In this document: piece after piece, positions 43,955 to 53,818 of the stretch
Numbering within the stretch: the stretch's first letter is position 1
Layout: each line of letters begins with the position of its first letter
NCBI RefSeq assembly: GCF_900115775.1
Contig: NZ_FOXS01000001.1
Location: 868,001 to 932,000 of the forward strand
DNA length: 64,000 bases
Direction: 5' to 3'
Source of the DNA: Hymenobacter arizonensis
GTDB taxonomy: Bacteria; Bacteroidota; Bacteroidia; Cytophagales; Hymenobacteraceae
Notes under the pieces: model-generated
What the model was told of the DNA's origin: nothing
Database searches by the model: none
Seen by the model: only the letters and a program-made list of their open reading frames with translations
Translations under genes and position numbers: made by a program

Positions 43955-44395
43955 TTAGGCGAAGTCGCCGTGGGCAATGCGGTCCACTTCGTCGGCCACC
44001 AAGTCGATGCCGCCGCTGGTTTCCAAAAGCGACAACGGGGGCTGGTTGTCGAGGCCATAAGCGGGCTTATCCAGCCAACGGCGGAAGGCAGGTACGGAAC
44101 CAAATACTTCTTCACCCTGACGAGCCAAAGCCAGCAGCTTCAGCACCTGCTCGCTGGCAGCGGGCGCCAGGCGCTTCTTGCCTTCGCGGTAGGTGCGCAG
44201 CGTCTTTGTGGTGGTGTGCAGCAGGTCGGCCAACTCATCGGCAGTCAGCTGCAGCAAAGCAGCTACATCGAAAGCGGTTTTGGCCAGCACTCCGGTACGC
44301 GCGTACATCACCAGCGCGAAAGAATCGGCCACGGTGGCTTGCAGCCCCAACAAGGCTGGGGAGTAAACGGCGGAGGGGTGAGCGGCAGCAGCCAT
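43955..44395 (-). CDS. Xre-type antitoxin with C-terminal toxin-binding domain (DUF2384/MbcA-like)
   Basis: From ATG 44395 the product has 146 residues. The middle is a helix-turn-helix (FDVAALLQLTADELADLLHT then TTKTLRTYREGKKRLAPAAS), and the C-terminal part (EVFGSVPAFRRWLDKPAYGL and DEVDRIAHGDF) is the toxin-binding domain of Xre/MbcA/ParS antitoxins. It neutralises the RES protein encoded 9 bases downstream and should repress its own promoter. ATG 44416 is an alternative start but lies inside the palindromic operator, which speaks for the downstream ATG. Confidence 0.87.
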   Translation of the reverse strand: MAAAAHPSAVYSPALLGLQATVADSFALVMYARTGVLAKTAFDVAALLQLTADELADLLHTTTKTLRTYREGKKRLAPAASEQVLKLLALARQGEEVFGSVPAFRRWLDKPAYGLDNQPPLSLLETSGGIDLVADEVDRIAHGDFA

Positions 44396-44414
44396 GAGCG
44401 TGGGCGAAGAATGC

Positions 44415-44454
44415 ATTCCCAAAGATGGGAATATTTTCCGCAGTAACGGGAAAA
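44415..44454. promoter_or_regulatory. Double palindrome, candidate operator of the RES/Xre operon
   Basis: ATTCCCA-AAGA-TGGGAAT (44415-44432) is perfect; TTTTCC at 44434-44439 pairs with GGAAAA at 44449-44454. Both present TTCC/GGAA half-sites directly upstream of the antitoxin, as expected for Xre autoregulation. Confidence 0.6.
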
Positions 44455-44500
44455 ACTTCCGCTTTGTTCCGAACTCGACCACTGGCCTCTTATAGTCCTC

Positions 44501-45223
44501 TTAAAGTAGCTCAGTCACCTCGCGCACACCCACGGGCCGGTGCACCGTGAAGCCTTCGCCAAACTCCACTCCTATCATGTGGCCAAACTCGCGGGCGCGA
44601 GCTTCCATAAACTTGGAGAACTCCTCGCTTGATAAGTACGTAGCCGGACCGTCGCTATTCGGGTTAAAAAACTGAGTGCCGTAGGCCTGAATGCTGGCCC
44701 ACTTGGTGGCCCAATGCGCGCTGATGTCAACCACAAACGCCGGCGCAATGGCACGGTCCTGAATGTAGTGATACACGTTTTTAGGCCGCCACGGTGCCTG
44801 CGGCAGGCCATCATCACCCAAAGTCTCAATCATGCGCAGGCCGGCCAAAAAACAAGCATCGGTAGCCAGCTGTGCGCCACGCCCGTGGTCGGGATGCCGG
44901 TCGTGAATGGCATTGCAGAGCACCACCTCGGGCTGGTAGCGGCGAATGGCGGCAATGAGCGGTAGCTGGTGCTCTCGGTCGTTGCGAAAAAAGCCATCGG
45001 GCAAGCCCAGGTTTTCGCGTGCGCTCAACCCCAGTACCACACTGGCCGCGGCCGCCTCAGCTGCCCGAATAGCAGGAGTCCCGCGCGTGCCCAGCTCCCC
45101 CCGCGTGAAGTCGACGACCCCTATTTTTTTACCTGCCGCAGCCGCGGCCGCCAACGTGCCAGAGCACGACATTTCCACGTCGTCGGGGTGGGCGCCCAGC
45201 GCCAGAATATCGAGCTTTATCAC
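44501..45223 (-). CDS. bshB1: Bacillithiol biosynthesis deacetylase BshB1
   Basis: The LmbE-type zinc motif AHPDDVEMSCSGTL opens the protein, followed by VDFTRGELGTRGTPAIRAAE and the second metal segment HDRHPDHGRG. The combination TRGELGTRG with NAIHDRHPDHGR distinguishes BshB1 from general LmbE deacetylases. It removes acetate from GlcNAc-malate in the synthesis of bacillithiol, the main low-molecular thiol of this group; bshA and bshC are not in the window. The start is GTG 45223; 240 residues. Confidence 0.92.
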   Translation of the reverse strand: MIKLDILALGAHPDDVEMSCSGTLAAAAAAGKKIGVVDFTRGELGTRGTPAIRAAEAAAASVVLGLSARENLGLPDGFFRNDREHQLPLIAAIRRYQPEVVLCNAIHDRHPDHGRGAQLATDACFLAGLRMIETLGDDGLPQAPWRPKNVYHYIQDRAIAPAFVVDISAHWATKWASIQAYGTQFFNPNSDGPATYLSSEEFSKFMEARAREFGHMIGVEFGEGFTVHRPVGVREVTELL

Positions 45224-45288
45224 AGATTAAAGCAATAGCGAGTGGCGCACATCGGGTGCAATCGGAGAAAGAATAACACAGCCTGAGC

Positions 45289-46422
45289 TTACTTAACCCG
45301 AAGCTTCCGCCCAGGCTGCAGGGTTTTGACGCCTGGATTCAACTTTTTCAAAGTACTTAGGCCTACCCCGTACTTTTGGGCTACTTCGGAAAGCGTGTCC
45401 CCCGAGCGCACTTTGTGCGTCACCACCTGCCGCGCTTTGGAAGGCCGGCTTCCGCCTCCCCCTCCACCACTGCTGCGATGATGGTTCAACGCCCGGCTGT
45501 AGTAGTTGAACAGCTCCGAGGTAATTGTGAAATTGTCCTTGCGGAGCTTATAGTCCGGAAAGTCGTACACCAGCGCCGGGTTGATGGGGTTGCCTTGGTA
45601 ACGCACTTCAAAGTGCAGGTGTGAGCCCGTGCTACGCCCCGTGCTGCCCCCGTAGCCAATGAGCTGACCGGCCTTCACGAACGTGCCTACGGGCACTAGA
45701 GCTTTGCTCATGTGACCGTAAATCGTTTCCAGGCCATTGTAGTGCCGCACCAGAATATAGTTGCCATAGCCACCTCCGTCCCAGGCGTTGATGCGCACCA
45801 CCCCATCGAAAACAGTTTTTACCGAGTCGCCGGTTTCCAGGTCCAGGTCCATGCCGTAGTGCCAGCGGTAGCCACGGAAAGCAAAACCCGAGGTAATAGG
45901 CGTGCTCACCAGCGGCATACTAGCGAAGCGCTGCCGGGGCGGGTCGGTCAGTTTTAGTTTAAGCGAGTCGCGGTAGCTGCGGCCGTCCACCCGGTAAGGG
46001 TTCACGCTCCGCGTATCCCAAATGGAATAATAACCCGCTACTTTCACCCACGAGGAGTCGATGAGCACTTCCTCCGACATCTCCACAATTTCCTGCCCGC
46101 CAAGGTTAAGCTTAGAAGTGTCTTCGCTGACGATGCTCAGCTTCTTGGCAGGGTTAAAAAAGATGGATTTCGCAGCGTCGGAGTTGTCGTCGGGCAGTTC
46201 CTCGGTTTCAATAACCGTGGTTGTATCGGGGCGCACGTACCGCATTCTCGGCGTTCTGATGCGGAAAAAGTCGGAGTTGCCGCCGGTGCTCCCAGCCTGG
46301 GCTTTGGTGCGCGGCGTCGGCTTGCGGCGTTGCGCCTGGGCTGGGTGTAATCCCGCCAGCAGCAGCAATAGTGCCAGCAGCGTCCATGTCGGACGCCAGT
46401 AAGTTGTTTTCAGAAAAGTCAA
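45289..46422 (-). CDS. Secreted M23 metallopeptidase with C-terminal LysM
   Basis: A signal peptide (WTLLALLLLLAGLHPAQAQ) starts the protein. The M23/LytM domain (about 175-290) carries the zinc ligands in YRWHYGMDLDLETG and GSHLHFEVRYQG, so it should be an active peptidoglycan endopeptidase. After a Gly-rich linker a LysM domain (THKVRSGDTLSEVAQKYGVG to LQPGRKLRVK) binds the glycan. The start is uncertain: TTG 46422 gives the cleanest signal peptide (377 residues); TTG 46467 is the other option. Located between bshB1 and trxB. Confidence 0.88.
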   Translation of the reverse strand: MTFLKTTYWRPTWTLLALLLLLAGLHPAQAQRRKPTPRTKAQAGSTGGNSDFFRIRTPRMRYVRPDTTTVIETEELPDDNSDAAKSIFFNPAKKLSIVSEDTSKLNLGGQEIVEMSEEVLIDSSWVKVAGYYSIWDTRSVNPYRVDGRSYRDSLKLKLTDPPRQRFASMPLVSTPITSGFAFRGYRWHYGMDLDLETGDSVKTVFDGVVRINAWDGGGYGNYILVRHYNGLETIYGHMSKALVPVGTFVKAGQLIGYGGSTGRSTGSHLHFEVRYQGNPINPALVYDFPDYKLRKDNFTITSELFNYYSRALNHHRSSGGGGGGSRPSKARQVVTHKVRSGDTLSEVAQKYGVGLSTLKKLNPGVKTLQPGRKLRVK

Positions 46423-46497
46423 AGGCAAGCAGAAAAAAGGCCACGGGGCAAGGACAAAAGAGCCCAACCCGTGCCATATGTTCTAAACAAAGCAGTC

Positions 46498-46527
46498 AAA
46501 AAAGACGAACCACAAAGCTCGTCTTTT
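46498..46527 (-). terminator. trxB terminator
   Basis: AAAAGACGA and TCGTCTTTT(TT) form the stem on the minus strand, 22 bases after the trxB stop. Confidence 0.75.
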
Positions 46528-46549
46528 CTAACACGTCAATGCAAGGGTT

Positions 46550-47485
46550 TTAGTGTACGCCCAGGGCGGCTAAATAACGTTCGGCATCCAGAGCCGCCAT
46601 GCAGCCCGTACCAGCGGCCGTCACAGCCTGGCGATACGTGTAGTCCTGCACGTCGCCGCAGGCGAATACGCCATCGACGTTCGTCTTGCTGGTGCCGGGG
46701 ATAGTCTTGAGGTAGCCCTGCTCGTCGTGGTGCAGGTATGGCTGGAAAATCTTGGAGTTGGGCTCGTGGCCGATGGCCACAAAGAAGCCCGTGAGCTGAA
46801 TTTCCTGGGTTTCGTGGGTCAGCAGATTTTTCACGCGGACTCCTTCTACCGAATGCTCGCCCAAAATCTCATCGGTTACGGTGTTGAACAGCACCTCAAT
46901 TTTGGGGTTGTCCAGCACGCGCTGCTGCATAATCTTCGAAGCCTTCATTTCGCTCTTGCGCACTATCATGGTCACCTTGCTACACAAGTTAGCCAAGTAG
47001 GTGGCTTCCTCTGCGGCAGTGTCACCGGCGCCTACTATGGCCACTTCCTGGCCACGGTAGAAGAAGCCGTCGCACACGGCGCAGGCCGAAACCCCGGAGC
47101 CGTTCAGGCGGGCTTCCGAGGGCAAGCCAAGCCACTTGGCCGAAGCACCCGTTGCTATAATCACGGTATCGGCCGTGAGTTCCAGTGTCTCGTCGATAGT
47201 CACTTTACGTGGCGTCACCGAAAAATCAACCGCCGTGGCAATACCGTAGCGGATGTCTGTGCCGAAGCGAGCCGCCTGCTTCTTCAAGTCTTCCATCATC
47301 TGCGGACCGTTTACGCCATCGGCATAACCGGGGAAGTTCTCTACGTCATTGGTAATCGTGAGCTGACCACCGGGCTGCAGGCCCATGTACATAACGGGCG
47401 CCATGTTGGCCCGGGCAGCGTAGATGGCAGCAGTATAACCGGCTGGGCCGGAGCCGATAATCAGGCATTTGATGTGTTCAGACAT
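46550..47485 (-). CDS. trxB: Thioredoxin-disulfide reductase
   Basis: TrxB reduces thioredoxin with NADPH. FAD loop IIGSGPAGYTAAIYAARA, redox-active CAVC in SACAVCDGFFY, NADPH loop VGAGDTAAEEATYLA and the C-terminal FACGDVQDYTYRQAVTAAGT are all present. ATG 47485 (MSEHIKCLIIGSGPAG) is chosen over the long open frame to 47563. 311 residues, the normal low-molecular-weight type. Confidence 0.96.
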   Translation of the reverse strand: MSEHIKCLIIGSGPAGYTAAIYAARANMAPVMYMGLQPGGQLTITNDVENFPGYADGVNGPQMMEDLKKQAARFGTDIRYGIATAVDFSVTPRKVTIDETLELTADTVIIATGASAKWLGLPSEARLNGSGVSACAVCDGFFYRGQEVAIVGAGDTAAEEATYLANLCSKVTMIVRKSEMKASKIMQQRVLDNPKIEVLFNTVTDEILGEHSVEGVRVKNLLTHETQEIQLTGFFVAIGHEPNSKIFQPYLHHDEQGYLKTIPGTSKTNVDGVFACGDVQDYTYRQAVTAAGTGCMAALDAERYLAALGVH

Positions 47486-47610
47486 TGGGGTTGGCTGTGC
47501 GCGCAGCCGTTGCTGCGCATATCGTTGAACGAGGAAGGGTAAGGAACGGTGCGCTGAGCCCACTTAGCAAGGCGGGGTTCAGCAACCGTAAACAAGCACT
47601 AGGCTTTACA

Positions 47611-47640
47611 AAAAACCCCAACCTGACGGTCGGGGTTTTT
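47611..47640. terminator. Terminator between rpoD and trxB
   Basis: AAAAACCCC (47611-47619) pairs with GGGGTTTTT (47632-47640), with ACC/GGT continuing inside. Located 21 bases after the rpoD stop on the minus strand. Confidence 0.75.
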
Positions 47641-47660
47641 CATTCTGCAAAACTAATTGA

Positions 47661-48524
47661 TTAGCCGAGATAAGGCTTCAGCGCTTTCGAGCGCGAAGTG
47701 TGGCGCAGGCGACGAATGGCCTTCTCTTTAATCTGACGCACCCGCTCGCGGGTCAGGTTGAATTTCTCGCCAATTTCCTCCAAGGTCAAAGCAGCTTCGC
47801 CGTTCAACCCGAAGTACAGCGTGATAACATCGGCCTCGCGCTTGGTGAGCGTGCTCAGGGCGCGCTGCACCTCCTTGCGAAGCGAGTCGTTCATCAGGGC
47901 CATGTCCGGCGACTCTTCGTCCTCGTTTTCGAGTACGTCGAGCAAACGGTTTTCTTCGCCCTGCACAAAAGGCGCATCCACGGATACGTGGCGGCCGCTA
48001 ATCTTCAAAGTGTCCACCACTTCCGAGGTAGTCAGTTCGAGCACTTCGGCGATTTCTTCCGGCGAAGGCTCGCGCTCAAACTTCTGCTCGAGTTCCGAGA
48101 AGGATTTGCTGATTTTGTTCAGCGAACCCACCCGGTTCAGGGGCAAACGCACAATGCGGCTCTGCTCGGCCAAAGCCTGCAGAATGGACTGACGAATCCA
48201 CCACACAGCGTAGGAGATGAACTTAAAACCGCGGGTTTCGTCAAAACGCTTGGCGGCTTTAATAAGACCGAGGTTGCCCTCGTTGATGAGGTCACCCAGG
48301 GATAGTCCCTGGTTCTGATACTGCTTGGCTACCGACACCACGAAACGCAGGTTGGCTTTGGTCAATTTCTCCAGCGCTTGCTGGTCTCCGTCGCGGATAC
48401 GCTGCGCGAGCGTTACCTCCTCGTCGGGCGTGAGCAAATCAACCTTACCAATCTCCTGGAGGTATTTATCCAGCGACTGGCTCTCGCGGTTGGTAATCTG
48501 CTTACTAATTTTTAGCTGTCTCAT
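47661..48524 (-). CDS. rpoD: Primary RNA polymerase sigma factor of the Bacteroidota type
   Basis: From ATG 48524 ([20 protein letters not shown]) the protein has 287 residues, lacking region 1.1 as is usual in this phylum. Region 1.2 is [20 protein letters not shown], region 2 contains [20 protein letters not shown] and [20 protein letters not shown], and region 4 the helix-turn-helix [20 protein letters not shown]. This is the factor expected to read the TAnnTTTG promoters listed here. pnp lies 122 bases upstream on the same strand. Confidence 0.95.
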   Translation of the reverse strand: MRQLKISKQITNRESQSLDKYLQEIGKVDLLTPDEEVTLAQRIRDGDQQALEKLTKANLRFVVSVAKQYQNQGLSLGDLINEGNLGLIKAAKRFDETRGFKFISYAVWWIRQSILQALAEQSRIVRLPLNRVGSLNKISKSFSELEQKFEREPSPEEIAEVLELTTSEVVDTLKISGRHVSVDAPFVQGEENRLLDVLENEDEESPDMALMNDSLRKEVQRALSTLTKREADVITLYFGLNGEAALTLEEIGEKFNLTRERVRQIKEKAIRRLRHTSRSKALKPYLG

Positions 48525-48646
48525 GGGACTAGGTAAGAACGATATCTGATGGGATTTATACGTAAGAAAAAGCCGCCCGGCTAGCCCCGTAGTCAGAGGA
48601 GGCCAACAGGCTCCCTCTGACATTAGTTCGGGACTGTGGACTATAG

Positions 48647-50818
48647 CTACGCTTTAGCTTCGCCGTTGCTGGCCGCTGCTGCTTCGGGCTTCGGCAGCAA
48701 CACCTTGCGCGAGAGCCGGTACTTGCCGGTTTTCTTGTCGATTTCCACCAGTTTCACGTCGATGTCCTGGCCCACTTCCAGCAACCCTTCCAAGGTTTGA
48801 ATCCGCTCGTGCGTCACCTCCGAGATGTGCAACAGGCCGTCTTTGCCCGGCATGATTTCCACGAAAGCACCGTAGGGCTGAATGCTGCGCACTTTGCCTT
48901 TGTAAGTCTCGCCCACTTCCGGCTGGGCCGCAATGGCCCGGATGCGGTCGATGGCGCCCTGCATATCTTCCTGGTTGGAAGCATAGATGCTCACGTGGCC
49001 CTTCTCGTCCTTCTCCTCGATGATAACCGTAGCGTTGGTATCCTTCTGGATTTGCTGAATGACTTTGCCACCTGGCCCGATTACCGCGCCAATGAACTCT
49101 TTGTCAATCAACATCTTGTGCGAGCGAGGTGTATGAGGCTTCAGCTCGGCCGCCGGAGCAGCAATGGTCTTCGCCATTTCACGCAGGATGTGCAACCGGC
49201 CTTCGCGGGCCTGGTGCAAAGCAGCCGTCAGAATCTCATTGCTCAAGCCCTGGATTTTGATGTCCATCTGACAAGCGCAAATGCCTTTCTCAGTGCCGGT
49301 CACTTTGAAGTCCATGTCGCCGAGGTGGTCCTCGTCGCCGAGAATGTCGCTCAGTACGGCGTACTCACCGGTTTCTTTGTCTTGCACAAGCCCCATGGCG
49401 ATGCCAGCCACTGCGGCCGAAATCTTCACACCGGCGTCCATCAGCGCCAACGAACCAGCGCAAACGGTAGCCATCGAGCTAGAGCCGTTCGACTCCAGAA
49501 TGTCCGACACGATACGAATGGTGTAGGGGTTTTCCTCCTCGGGCGGCAGCACTTGGCGTAGCGAACGCAGAGCTAGGTTACCGTGACCAATTTCGCGGCG
49601 GCCAGCACCACGGTTTGGCTTCACCTCACCGGTAGAGAAACCGGGGAAGTTGTAGTGCAGCATGAACTTCGAGTAGCCCTTGGTCAGTGGCTGGTCTACG
49701 ATTTGCTCATCGAGCTTGGTGCCGAGCGTGGCCGTGGTCAAGCTCTGGGTTTCACCACGGGTGAAAATAGCCGAGCCGTGCGCGCCGGGCAGGTAGTTGA
49801 TTTCCGACCAGATGGGGCGGATTTCGGTGAGCTGACGGCCGTCGAGACGCACCCGCTCCTTCACCATCATGTCGCGGATAGCCTTCTTCTCAGCCGAACC
49901 ATAGTAGCGGCTGAACATCTTCATATCCAACTCAGGCTGCTCAGCAATGAGCTTGTCCAAGAAGGCCTTTTTCACACCTGAGAAGCCTTCCTTGCGGCCG
50001 GCTTTGCTGGTGTTGCCAGCGCGGGCCACATCGTAGGCACCCTGGTAAACACCTTCCTGAATAAGCTTCTTCAGCGCGTCGTTTTCCTCATACTTCGGAT
50101 ACTCACGGGGAGCTGATTCCGGCGTGCGCCCAACAGCCTCGGCTAGCTCTTTCTGCAGCTGGCACTGGGCCTTGATGGCTTCGTGGCCGAAGGCAATGGC
50201 AGCCACCATTTCCTCTTCGCTCACTTCCTTCATGGCACCTTCCACCATGGCCACGGAATCGGCGGTAGCGCCTACCATCAGGTCCATGTCGGCGCGCTCC
50301 AGGTCCGAGGTTTTGGGGTTGATGTGGAACTGGCCGTCGATGCGCGCCACGCGCACTTCGGAGATAGGGCCAGCAAACGGAATATCAGAAATTGATAGTG
50401 CAGCCGAAGCAGCCAAAGCGGCCAAGGCATCGGGCTGTACTTCTTTGTCGGCAGAGATGAGCGTAATCATCACCTGCACTTCGTAGTGGTAGTCTTTGGG
50501 GAACATCGGCCGCAGGATGCGGTCAACGAGGCGGCAGACCAGGATTTCGTGGTCGCTCAGGCGGCCTTCGCGGCGCTGAAAGGAACCGGGAATCTTGCCG
50601 GCCGAGCCGAATTTCTCTTGGTAGTCAACCGAGAGCGGCAGGAAGTCAACGCCTTCGCGCTGGCTGGGGGCAGATACTACGGTGGCGAGCAGCATCGTGT
50701 CGCCGAGGCGAACTACAACCGCACCATCGGCGAATTTGGCCAGCTTACCGGTTTCGATGGTGATAACGCGGCCGTCGGGCAGCGCTAGGGATTTGATAAT
50801 GGCGTTGGGTTGGGACAT
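48647..50818 (-). CDS. pnp: Polynucleotide phosphorylase
   Basis: PNPase degrades RNA phosphorolytically from the 3' end. Two RNase PH domains are separated by the all-helical domain; the second contains [20 protein letters not shown] and [20 protein letters not shown] then [20 protein letters not shown]. The KH domain ([20 protein letters not shown]) and S1 domain ([20 protein letters not shown]) complete it. 723 residues, normal. It is the second gene of the conserved rpsO-pnp pair, but a strong terminator lies between the two. Confidence 0.97.
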   Translation of the reverse strand: MSQPNAIIKSLALPDGRVITIETGKLAKFADGAVVVRLGDTMLLATVVSAPSQREGVDFLPLSVDYQEKFGSAGKIPGSFQRREGRLSDHEILVCRLVDRILRPMFPKDYHYEVQVMITLISADKEVQPDALAALAASAALSISDIPFAGPISEVRVARIDGQFHINPKTSDLERADMDLMVGATADSVAMVEGAMKEVSEEEMVAAIAFGHEAIKAQCQLQKELAEAVGRTPESAPREYPKYEENDALKKLIQEGVYQGAYDVARAGNTSKAGRKEGFSGVKKAFLDKLIAEQPELDMKMFSRYYGSAEKKAIRDMMVKERVRLDGRQLTEIRPIWSEINYLPGAHGSAIFTRGETQSLTTATLGTKLDEQIVDQPLTKGYSKFMLHYNFPGFSTGEVKPNRGAGRREIGHGNLALRSLRQVLPPEEENPYTIRIVSDILESNGSSSMATVCAGSLALMDAGVKISAAVAGIAMGLVQDKETGEYAVLSDILGDEDHLGDMDFKVTGTEKGICACQMDIKIQGLSNEILTAALHQAREGRLHILREMAKTIAAPAAELKPHTPRSHKMLIDKEFIGAVIGPGGKVIQQIQKDTNATVIIEEKDEKGHVSIYASNQEDMQGAIDRIRAIAAQPEVGETYKGKVRSIQPYGAFVEIMPGKDGLLHISEVTHERIQTLEGLLEVGQDIDVKLVEIDKKTGKYRLSRKVLLPKPEAAAASNGEAKA

Positions 50819-50963
50819 CAGCAGGATTTGCTTAGAAAAGCGACAGCGGGCGAGCAGCCAAAAACGAGTGCCACACAGAACATTCGTTACTCAGGTAAAC
50901 ACAGCAACAGCGCGCCGATACAAAACAGTGCCCGGGTCAGCCTCGGCGCAAAACCGACCCGAA

Positions 50964-51006
50964 CAAAAAAAGAGTAGGGAACCTTCGTTGGAAGGCTCCC
51001 TACTCT
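50964..51006 (-). terminator. rpsO terminator
   Basis: AGAGTAGGGA(G)CCTTC pairs with GAAGG(T)TCCCTACTCT around CAAC, followed by seven T on the minus strand. Confidence 0.85.
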
Positions 51007-51018
51007 CAGACTCTGGAC

Positions 51019-51294
51019 TTACTTACGGATGCCCAGCTCCTTAATGATGGCACGGTAGCGGTTGATTTCGCGGTGCTGCAGGTAGTCCAACATGCGGCGG
51101 CGCTTACCTACCAGCTTCAGCAGGCCCAAGCGAGTGCTGTGGTCCTTCTTGTTAGCCTTAAGATGCTCGGTGAGGTGGTTGATGCGGTGGGTGAAGAGGC
51201 CAATCTGAGCCTCGGCCGAACCGGTATCGGTTTTAACTTTTTGCAGGCTGTTCTTTTCGAAGATGGCCTGTTTTGCTTCGGTGGTTAAAATCAT
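51019..51294 (-). CDS. rpsO: 30S ribosomal protein S15
   Basis: From ATG 51294 ([20 protein letters not shown]) the product has 91 residues. [20 protein letters not shown] and [20 protein letters not shown] are the diagnostic S15 motifs that bind 16S rRNA helices 20-22. Followed by its own terminator and then pnp. Confidence 0.96.
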   Translation of the reverse strand: MILTTEAKQAIFEKNSLQKVKTDTGSAEAQIGLFTHRINHLTEHLKANKKDHSTRLGLLKLVGKRRRMLDYLQHREINRYRAIIKELGIRK

Positions 51295-51447
51295 CGGTTG
51301 ATAGGTGTTACCCCGTCTTAGATTTAAAGATGAAAAAAATGTTGATGAATACCCCACACATTGGGGTGCCGCAAAGGTACGTAATTTAAAAACAGGATAA
51401 AAGCGCGTTGGCGGATTTTTCGAGAAGTAGTTTCGAAGGCCTGGCCC

Positions 51448-52896
51448 CTACTCTTCCACCGCCGGCTCGGTTATTTTGCGCAGGCTCGGTATTCCCAGTC
51501 GCTGCGGCAAACGCCGCCAGAAATCCATTTCCAGCAGGCCCGAGTCGTTGTATGCTTGGTACAGGAAAAACAAGCCCGCAGGCAGCAGCACCAAGTTGGA
51601 CATCCACATGCCAATGCCCACCGGCATCACGAACTCGCGGCCATACTTCTCGCCCATGATGCTGAGCACGTAGTACACGATGAAAAAGAGGATGGATACC
51701 AAGATGGGCACGCCCAATCCCCCTTTCTTGATAATGGACCCCAGCGGTGCGCCAATCAAAAACATCAGCAGCACAGCGACCGATTGCGAGTATTTACGGT
51801 ACACCTCAATGCGGAACAAGGCCGAATTGCGGGCGTATTCGTTGAGGCGGTCAGATGTTGAACTGGCAAAGGCTTTGAGGTTACTGGCGCGGTTGGAAGC
51901 CTGCTGCATAATGGGGGCCGAAGCAGGCGCCAGCCGGGAAACCGGCACTTTAATGCTGGCCACCCGTTGATTTGCCGCCCGGCCAGTGGTGTCGAAACGC
52001 AGGAAGGTGTAGTAGGCGTTGGTTTGCCGCGTCAGTTGAGCCTGCTCGTTGTTCAGCTTTTTTTGCACCGAGTCGGTGGCCGTATGCAGTTGAGCAATGT
52101 TCAGCATCATGCGGTTTTCCTTGAACAAGTCCTCCTTGGTGCGGCCCAGGTCGAAGGAAGCCAACGAGAACGTAACCAGGTTGTGGTCGAAACCCTGCCG
52201 AATGAAAGTGGAGCCGGCACGATTCTGAACATCGGGCTGCTCCACGTACATATTGCCGTGGAATAGCTCCAGGCCCAGGTACCCGCCGTTGAAACGGGTA
52301 AACATGCGGCCCGAATCGGCGAGCATTACGGTAGCATTGCCCGACTTCTGGGTGTGGTCATAAATGATAACGCCGTGCAGCCGGTCGCCATTCTCCCCCG
52401 ACTTCTTGTCTACTTTAATAGTGTAGCCGGGAATGCCGTTGTAGAATACACCTTCACGAATGTCCAAGGCCAGTTTTTGCTGGCGCACATCCCAGAGCAA
52501 GCTATACGCTTTGAGGTTGGCGCGGGGCACAATGGTTTCGTTGAACCAAAAGGCCCCAACGGCTAACCCCACCGTTAGCAGCAGCACCGGCCGCAAAATC
52601 CGGGTAAGCGCAATGCCTGACGCCTTAATGGCCGTCAGTTCATGATGCTCGCCCAGGTTACCGTAAGTCATCAGCGACGATAACAGCACGGCCAGCGGCA
52701 ATGAGACCGGCACAATCAGCACACTGAAATAGAAAAGCAGCTGCAGCAGCACGCCCGTGCCCAGGTCCTTGCCGATGATGTCGTCGAGGTACTTGAGCAG
52801 CGTGTGCGTGAGCAGAATAAACTGCACAACCGCAAACGTGAGCAAGAAGGGCCCGGCAAAGGCCTTTAGAATAAGCTTATCGAGCTTTTTGAGCAT
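51448..52896 (-). CDS. LptF/LptG-family permease (lipopolysaccharide export)
   Basis: From ATG 52896 (MLKKLDKLILKAFAGPFLLT) the 482-residue protein has three membrane spans at the N-terminus, a large periplasmic beta-rich domain (about 115-365) and three spans at the C-terminus (VAVLLMFLIGAPLGSIIKKG, ILVSILFFIVYYVLSIMGEK, MSNLVLLPAGLFFLY). This is the YjgP/YjgQ layout; the GAPLGSIIKKGG loop contacts the ATPase LptB. Whether it is LptF or LptG cannot be decided. The periplasmic domain is longer than in E. coli, as usual for Bacteroidota. Confidence 0.9.
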   Translation of the reverse strand: MLKKLDKLILKAFAGPFLLTFAVVQFILLTHTLLKYLDDIIGKDLGTGVLLQLLFYFSVLIVPVSLPLAVLLSSLMTYGNLGEHHELTAIKASGIALTRILRPVLLLTVGLAVGAFWFNETIVPRANLKAYSLLWDVRQQKLALDIREGVFYNGIPGYTIKVDKKSGENGDRLHGVIIYDHTQKSGNATVMLADSGRMFTRFNGGYLGLELFHGNMYVEQPDVQNRAGSTFIRQGFDHNLVTFSLASFDLGRTKEDLFKENRMMLNIAQLHTATDSVQKKLNNEQAQLTRQTNAYYTFLRFDTTGRAANQRVASIKVPVSRLAPASAPIMQQASNRASNLKAFASSTSDRLNEYARNSALFRIEVYRKYSQSVAVLLMFLIGAPLGSIIKKGGLGVPILVSILFFIVYYVLSIMGEKYGREFVMPVGIGMWMSNLVLLPAGLFFLYQAYNDSGLLEMDFWRRLPQRLGIPSLRKITEPAVEE

Positions 52897-53000
52897 AGGG
52901 TGAAGCAGCGTGCTGGTATTGCACGCCAACGATGAAACGCAAGTCCGTGGAAAAAAGTACCGCAAGCATGACTGCCCGGTAAAGTCGCTTTTCGTTGTTC

Positions 53001-53414
53001 TTACCCTCCTACCTGCTCGCGCAGCTTGGCCACAAGGCCCTCCCACATTTCCTGCTGCTCGCTGGCATCGTGCGTGCTGGAGTAATCAATCACGCGCAAA
53101 TAAACCTCGTCTGTCACCTGCGAGGAATCCAGCGTAAACTCCAAGTAATTGGCATCCGTAACCGACTGGCGCAACTCGTCCAGAAAAACAAAGCGTACTC
53201 CACGGTTGAGGCGCTGGCCCGAAATCTCAGCGTAATGGTTTTCCTGGTCCCAGATAAAATTAAGGCGCTGCCCTTCTACGTAGCGGACATCATCACAAAA
53301 CCACTGCGAAAGTCCCGAGGCCGTAGCCAAGTAAGGAAAAAGAATTTTGGGCGAAGCGTTGATTGGAAATTCAACTACAAAACGCGTTTTGGTTTGGGTA
53401 TCAGGCAGGGCCAT
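53001..53414 (-). CDS. START-like domain protein
   Basis: The 137-residue protein reads KTRFVVEFPINASPKILFPY then LATASGLSQWFCDDVRY, FVFLDELRQSV and a C-terminal long helix EMWEGLVAKLREQ. This is the helix-grip START/AHSA1-like fold in the compact form common in Bacteroidota, thought to bind a hydrophobic ligand; the ligand is unknown. It is encoded upstream of the LPS permease gene (105 bases), possibly co-transcribed. Confidence 0.8.
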   Translation of the reverse strand: MALPDTQTKTRFVVEFPINASPKILFPYLATASGLSQWFCDDVRYVEGQRLNFIWDQENHYAEISGQRLNRGVRFVFLDELRQSVTDANYLEFTLDSSQVTDEVYLRVIDYSSTHDASEQQEMWEGLVAKLREQVGG

Positions 53415-53498
53415 AATAATTAAGACGAAGGGGCCTTTTTAAACTAGCGTTTAAAACCGGCCACACAGAAGAAATACAGTGTTTTTTACCCCTGAGCC

Positions 53499-53530
53499 TT
53501 GCTTCGGGGTTATTTGCAGCGTTACCTTTG
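53499..53530 (+). promoter_or_regulatory. tRNA promoter
   Basis: TTG at 53499-53501, 21-base spacer, exact TACCTTTG at 53523-53530. The start site would fall about 10 bases before the tRNA. Confidence 0.55.
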
Positions 53531-53546
53531 CACCCACAAAAAACCC

Positions 53547-53620
53547 GGCGGGGTAGCTCAGTTGGTTAGAGCACAGGATTCATAACCCTGAGGTCACGAG
53601 TTCAACTCTCGTCCCCGCTA
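53547..53620 (+). tRNA. tRNA with CAU anticodon, probably elongator Met
   Basis: A complete cloverleaf of 74 bases: acceptor GGCGGGG/CCCCGCT (first pair G-U), T8-A9, D-arm GCTC...GAGC, anticodon arm CAGGATTCATAACCCTG with CAT at the centre, T-arm ACGAG-TTCAACT-CTCGT, discriminator A. CCA is not encoded. Position 31-39 is A-C and would not pair. Lack of the A11-U24 pair and of three G-C pairs in the anticodon stem argues against initiator tRNA; tRNA-Ile2 (lysidine type) remains possible. Confidence 0.9.
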
Positions 53621-53626
53621 CTTCAG

Positions 53627-53665
53627 AAACCGTTTCGGCTATATGTCGAGGCGGTTTTTTTGTTT
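53627..53665 (+). terminator. tRNA terminator
   Basis: AAACCG pairs with CGGTTT, extended by an inner TCG/CGA, then a T-run to 53665. Confidence 0.7.
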
Positions 53666-53818
53666 TAGGCAATCCACGCCCACTGAGGAGAATGAAAGCG
53701 CCTGCGGGGAAATCACCGGTTGCCAACACGAGTTGCTAATTGGGCTTGAAGCACCAAAAACAAGAAAACGCTGAACCCAAGGGCCAGCGTTTTCTTGGTT
53801 ATTAGCTCACAGGGGCAA

